Origin: Sorangium cellulosum
GTDB lineage: Bacteria > Myxococcota_A > Polyangia > Polyangiales > Polyangiaceae
DNA: 64,000 nt
Direction of reading: 5' to 3'
Assembly: GCF_004135735.1 (NCBI RefSeq)
Contig: NZ_CP012670.1
Span: forward strand, 9,991,501-10,055,500
Shown here: positions 62,851 to 64,000 of the stretch, in pieces
How the letters are laid out: every line of letters begins with the position of its first letter
How positions within the stretch are numbered: position 1 is the first letter of the stretch
Program-made: the position numbers and the translations under genes
The notes under the pieces: model-generated
What the model was told of the DNA's origin: nothing
Databases searched by the model: none
Seen by the model: the letters and a program-made list of their open reading frames with translations, nothing else

Positions 62851-63609
62851 GAAAATGGGCGCGTACCGGTCGTCGAGATCGATCCCGCCCTCGGCCTCGC
62901 CGCGATCCACCGGGTTGATCCCGCAGTACTCGACGCTCGCGAGGTGGCGCCAGCGGCCGGCGCGCTCCGGCTCGTCGGGGAGCACGGGCGTCGTGCACGG
63001 GAAGCAGCCGATGGTGCGGAAGCCCATCGCGTGCAGCGGGTTCTCGACCGCGTCGGGGTGCGCGGCGAAGTACGCGTCGAGCTCCTCGCCGCTCAGCGAC
63101 GCGAAGGGGTGGACGCGGAGCGCGTTGTTCGCCAGGTCGAGGCCGAACGGCGCGACCCTGGAGCGGGCGCCGCCCTCGCCGCGCCGCAGCGCCGCGACGA
63201 GCGCGTCGTAGCGGCCGCGGACCGCGTGGAGCGGGGCCGATTTGCGCAGGTCGCAGCACCGCTCCTGGCCCTCCTTCGACAGGTAGAGCAGGCCCTCGTC
63301 GCGCGTCTGCTGGGCGAAGCTGCGCTCGGGCGAGAGCGTGACGACGCGCAGGTTCGGGTGCGTCCGCGCGAGCTCGTCGCGCGTGGCGAGCGTCTCGGCG
63401 TGGAGCACGCCGGTGTCCACGAAGAGCACGTCGAAGGAGAGCCCCGCCCGGTCGGCCAGGTGGCACATCGCGGTCCCGGCCCGCTGCATGCTGCTCAGGA
63501 TGGCCGCCCGGGGGCCGAAGGTCTCGCGGACGAAGCGGAGGAGCTCGACGGGCGGCGCGCCCTGGAAGCGTCGGTTCAGCGGTTCGAGGTGTCGCTCGGT
63601 GATGCGCAT
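62842..63609 (-). CDS. cysH: Assimilatory adenylylsulfate / phosphoadenylylsulfate reductase
   Basis: 255 aa from ATG (MRITERHLEPLNRRF). It belongs to the PP-loop fold: ILSSMQRAGTAMCHLA, FDVLFVDTGVLHAET. ERCCDLRKSAPL and GCFPCTTPV supply the CC...CxxC cysteines of the [4Fe-4S]-containing APS-reducing type. It reduces activated sulfate to sulfite with thioredoxin or glutaredoxin. No other sulfate-assimilation gene is visible within the window. It is divergent from the ArsA-like gene across 78 bp. Confidence 0.9.
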   Translation of the reverse strand: MRITERHLEPLNRRFQGAPPVELLRFVRETFGPRAAILSSMQRAGTAMCHLADRAGLSFDVLFVDTGVLHAETLATRDELARTHPNLRVVTLSPERSFAQQTRDEGLLYLSKEGQERCCDLRKSAPLHAVRGRYDALVAALRRGEGGARSRVAPFGLDLANNALRVHPFASLSGEELDAYFAAHPDAVENPLHAMGFRTIGCFPCTTPVLPDEPERAGRWRHLASVEYCGINPVDRGEAEGGIDLDDRYAPIFSA

Positions 63610-63687
63610 GCGAGATGCATAGCAGAGCACGTTTCCTTGATCCGGGTTGCGTTCGCCTGAGCTTGCGCCTAACTCCGCTTTGGCTGC

Positions 63688-64000
63688 ATGACCAGCGCTC
63701 ACCACGTGTCGGAGGCCGGCGGCCACGGCCAGGACCTCCCCGAGCTCGAGCGCCGGCGCTTCCTGTTCGTGACCGGCAAGGGAGGCGTCGGCAAGACCAC
63801 GATCTCCGGGGCGCTCGCGCTCGCCTTCGCCGCCCGGGGCAAGCGCGTCCTCGTCGCGATGTGCAACACCAAGGAGCGGCTCTCGGCCATCCTCGGCACG
63901 AGGCCCATCGGCCAGGAGGTCGCCCACGTCGCCGAGCGGGTGTGGGCGGTCAACATCTCGCCGGAGCGGGCCCTCCGGGAGTACGGCGAGATGGTCCTCA
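63688..64000 (+). CDS. ArsA/Get3-type ATPase, N-terminal part (cut by window end)
   Basis: 104 codons are present, from ATG (MTSAHHVSEAGGHGQ) to the window edge. FLFVTGKGGVGKTTISGALA is the deviant Walker A (KGGVGKT) of the ArsA/ParA class. The following RGKRVLVAMCNTKERLSAILG, in place of the usual DPA..L, suggests the ArsA-like subgroup common in myxobacteria and actinobacteria. Function is unclear; often paired with a second ATPase. Confidence 0.88.
   Translation, partial: MTSAHHVSEAGGHGQDLPELERRRFLFVTGKGGVGKTTISGALALAFAARGKRVLVAMCNTKERLSAILGTRPIGQEVAHVAERVWAVNISPERALREYGEMVL

Overview
The window is very GC-rich DNA from a myxobacterium, most likely Sorangium cellulosum or a close relative (Polyangiales). 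The evidence is the giant cis-AT PKS/NRPS proteins with an epothilone-style Cy-A-Ox-PCP module, a MYXO-CTERM-type anchor, eukaryotic-type kinase signalling, a response regulator with a PATAN/DUF4388-like region, and frequent GTG starts with 1-4 bp gene overlaps.

Region 1 (1-26056) is the 3' end of a biosynthetic cluster. A PKS truncated by the window edge (KS'-AT-DH-KR-ACP plus docking tail) overlaps by 4 bp a 6718-residue hybrid synthase. The hybrid synthase is read as KS-AT(malonyl)-KR-ACP / KS-AT(methylmalonyl)-KR-ACP / Cy-A(Cys)-Ox-PCP / KS-AT(unusual)-DH-KR-ACP-TE. Next comes a medium-chain reductase of the crotonyl-CoA reductase/carboxylase-like group. The predicted product has a thiazole followed by an alpha-branched, alpha,beta-unsaturated ester released by a thioesterase. 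This matches the thuggacin macrolides, whose S. cellulosum version carries a hexyl branch thought to need a CCR homologue. The assignment is inferred from architecture.

Region 2 (26272-29148) has a small metal-binding HMA protein, a DoxX membrane protein, tRNA-Ser(GCU) and a response-regulator-like protein. The tRNA is a plausible edge between accessory and core DNA.

Region 3 (29317-49391) is mostly core genome: aspS; a multi-span membrane protein; a moxR-DUF58-transglutaminase operon; a UbiA prenyltransferase with a CPBP protease; a UDP-sugar pyrophosphorylase-like protein; Nudix-nadK; HU; an ABC1/UbiB kinase; a DUF1415 protein; citrate synthase; and a membrane-anchored Ser/Thr kinase with a small partner gene.

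Region 4 (49546-55750) is rich in exported proteins: a copper-monooxygenase-like lipoprotein, a propeller-like lipoprotein, a cysteine-rich MYXO-CTERM protein, gamma-glutamyltransferase, and a universal stress protein with a repeat-bearing N-terminus.

Region 5 (55905-64000) holds purB, a DUF885 lipoprotein peptidase, a 5'-3' exonuclease, a LarA-family protein, a HAD phosphatase, an APS/PAPS reductase and the start of an ArsA-type ATPase.

The most unusual non-coding signal is a dispersed family of three long intergenic palindromes (45577-45713, 57219-57326, 62593-62710). They share an inner core but have different outer arms, each of which is still self-complementary. Several other spacers carry short tandem repeats that begin at a gene's stop codon.
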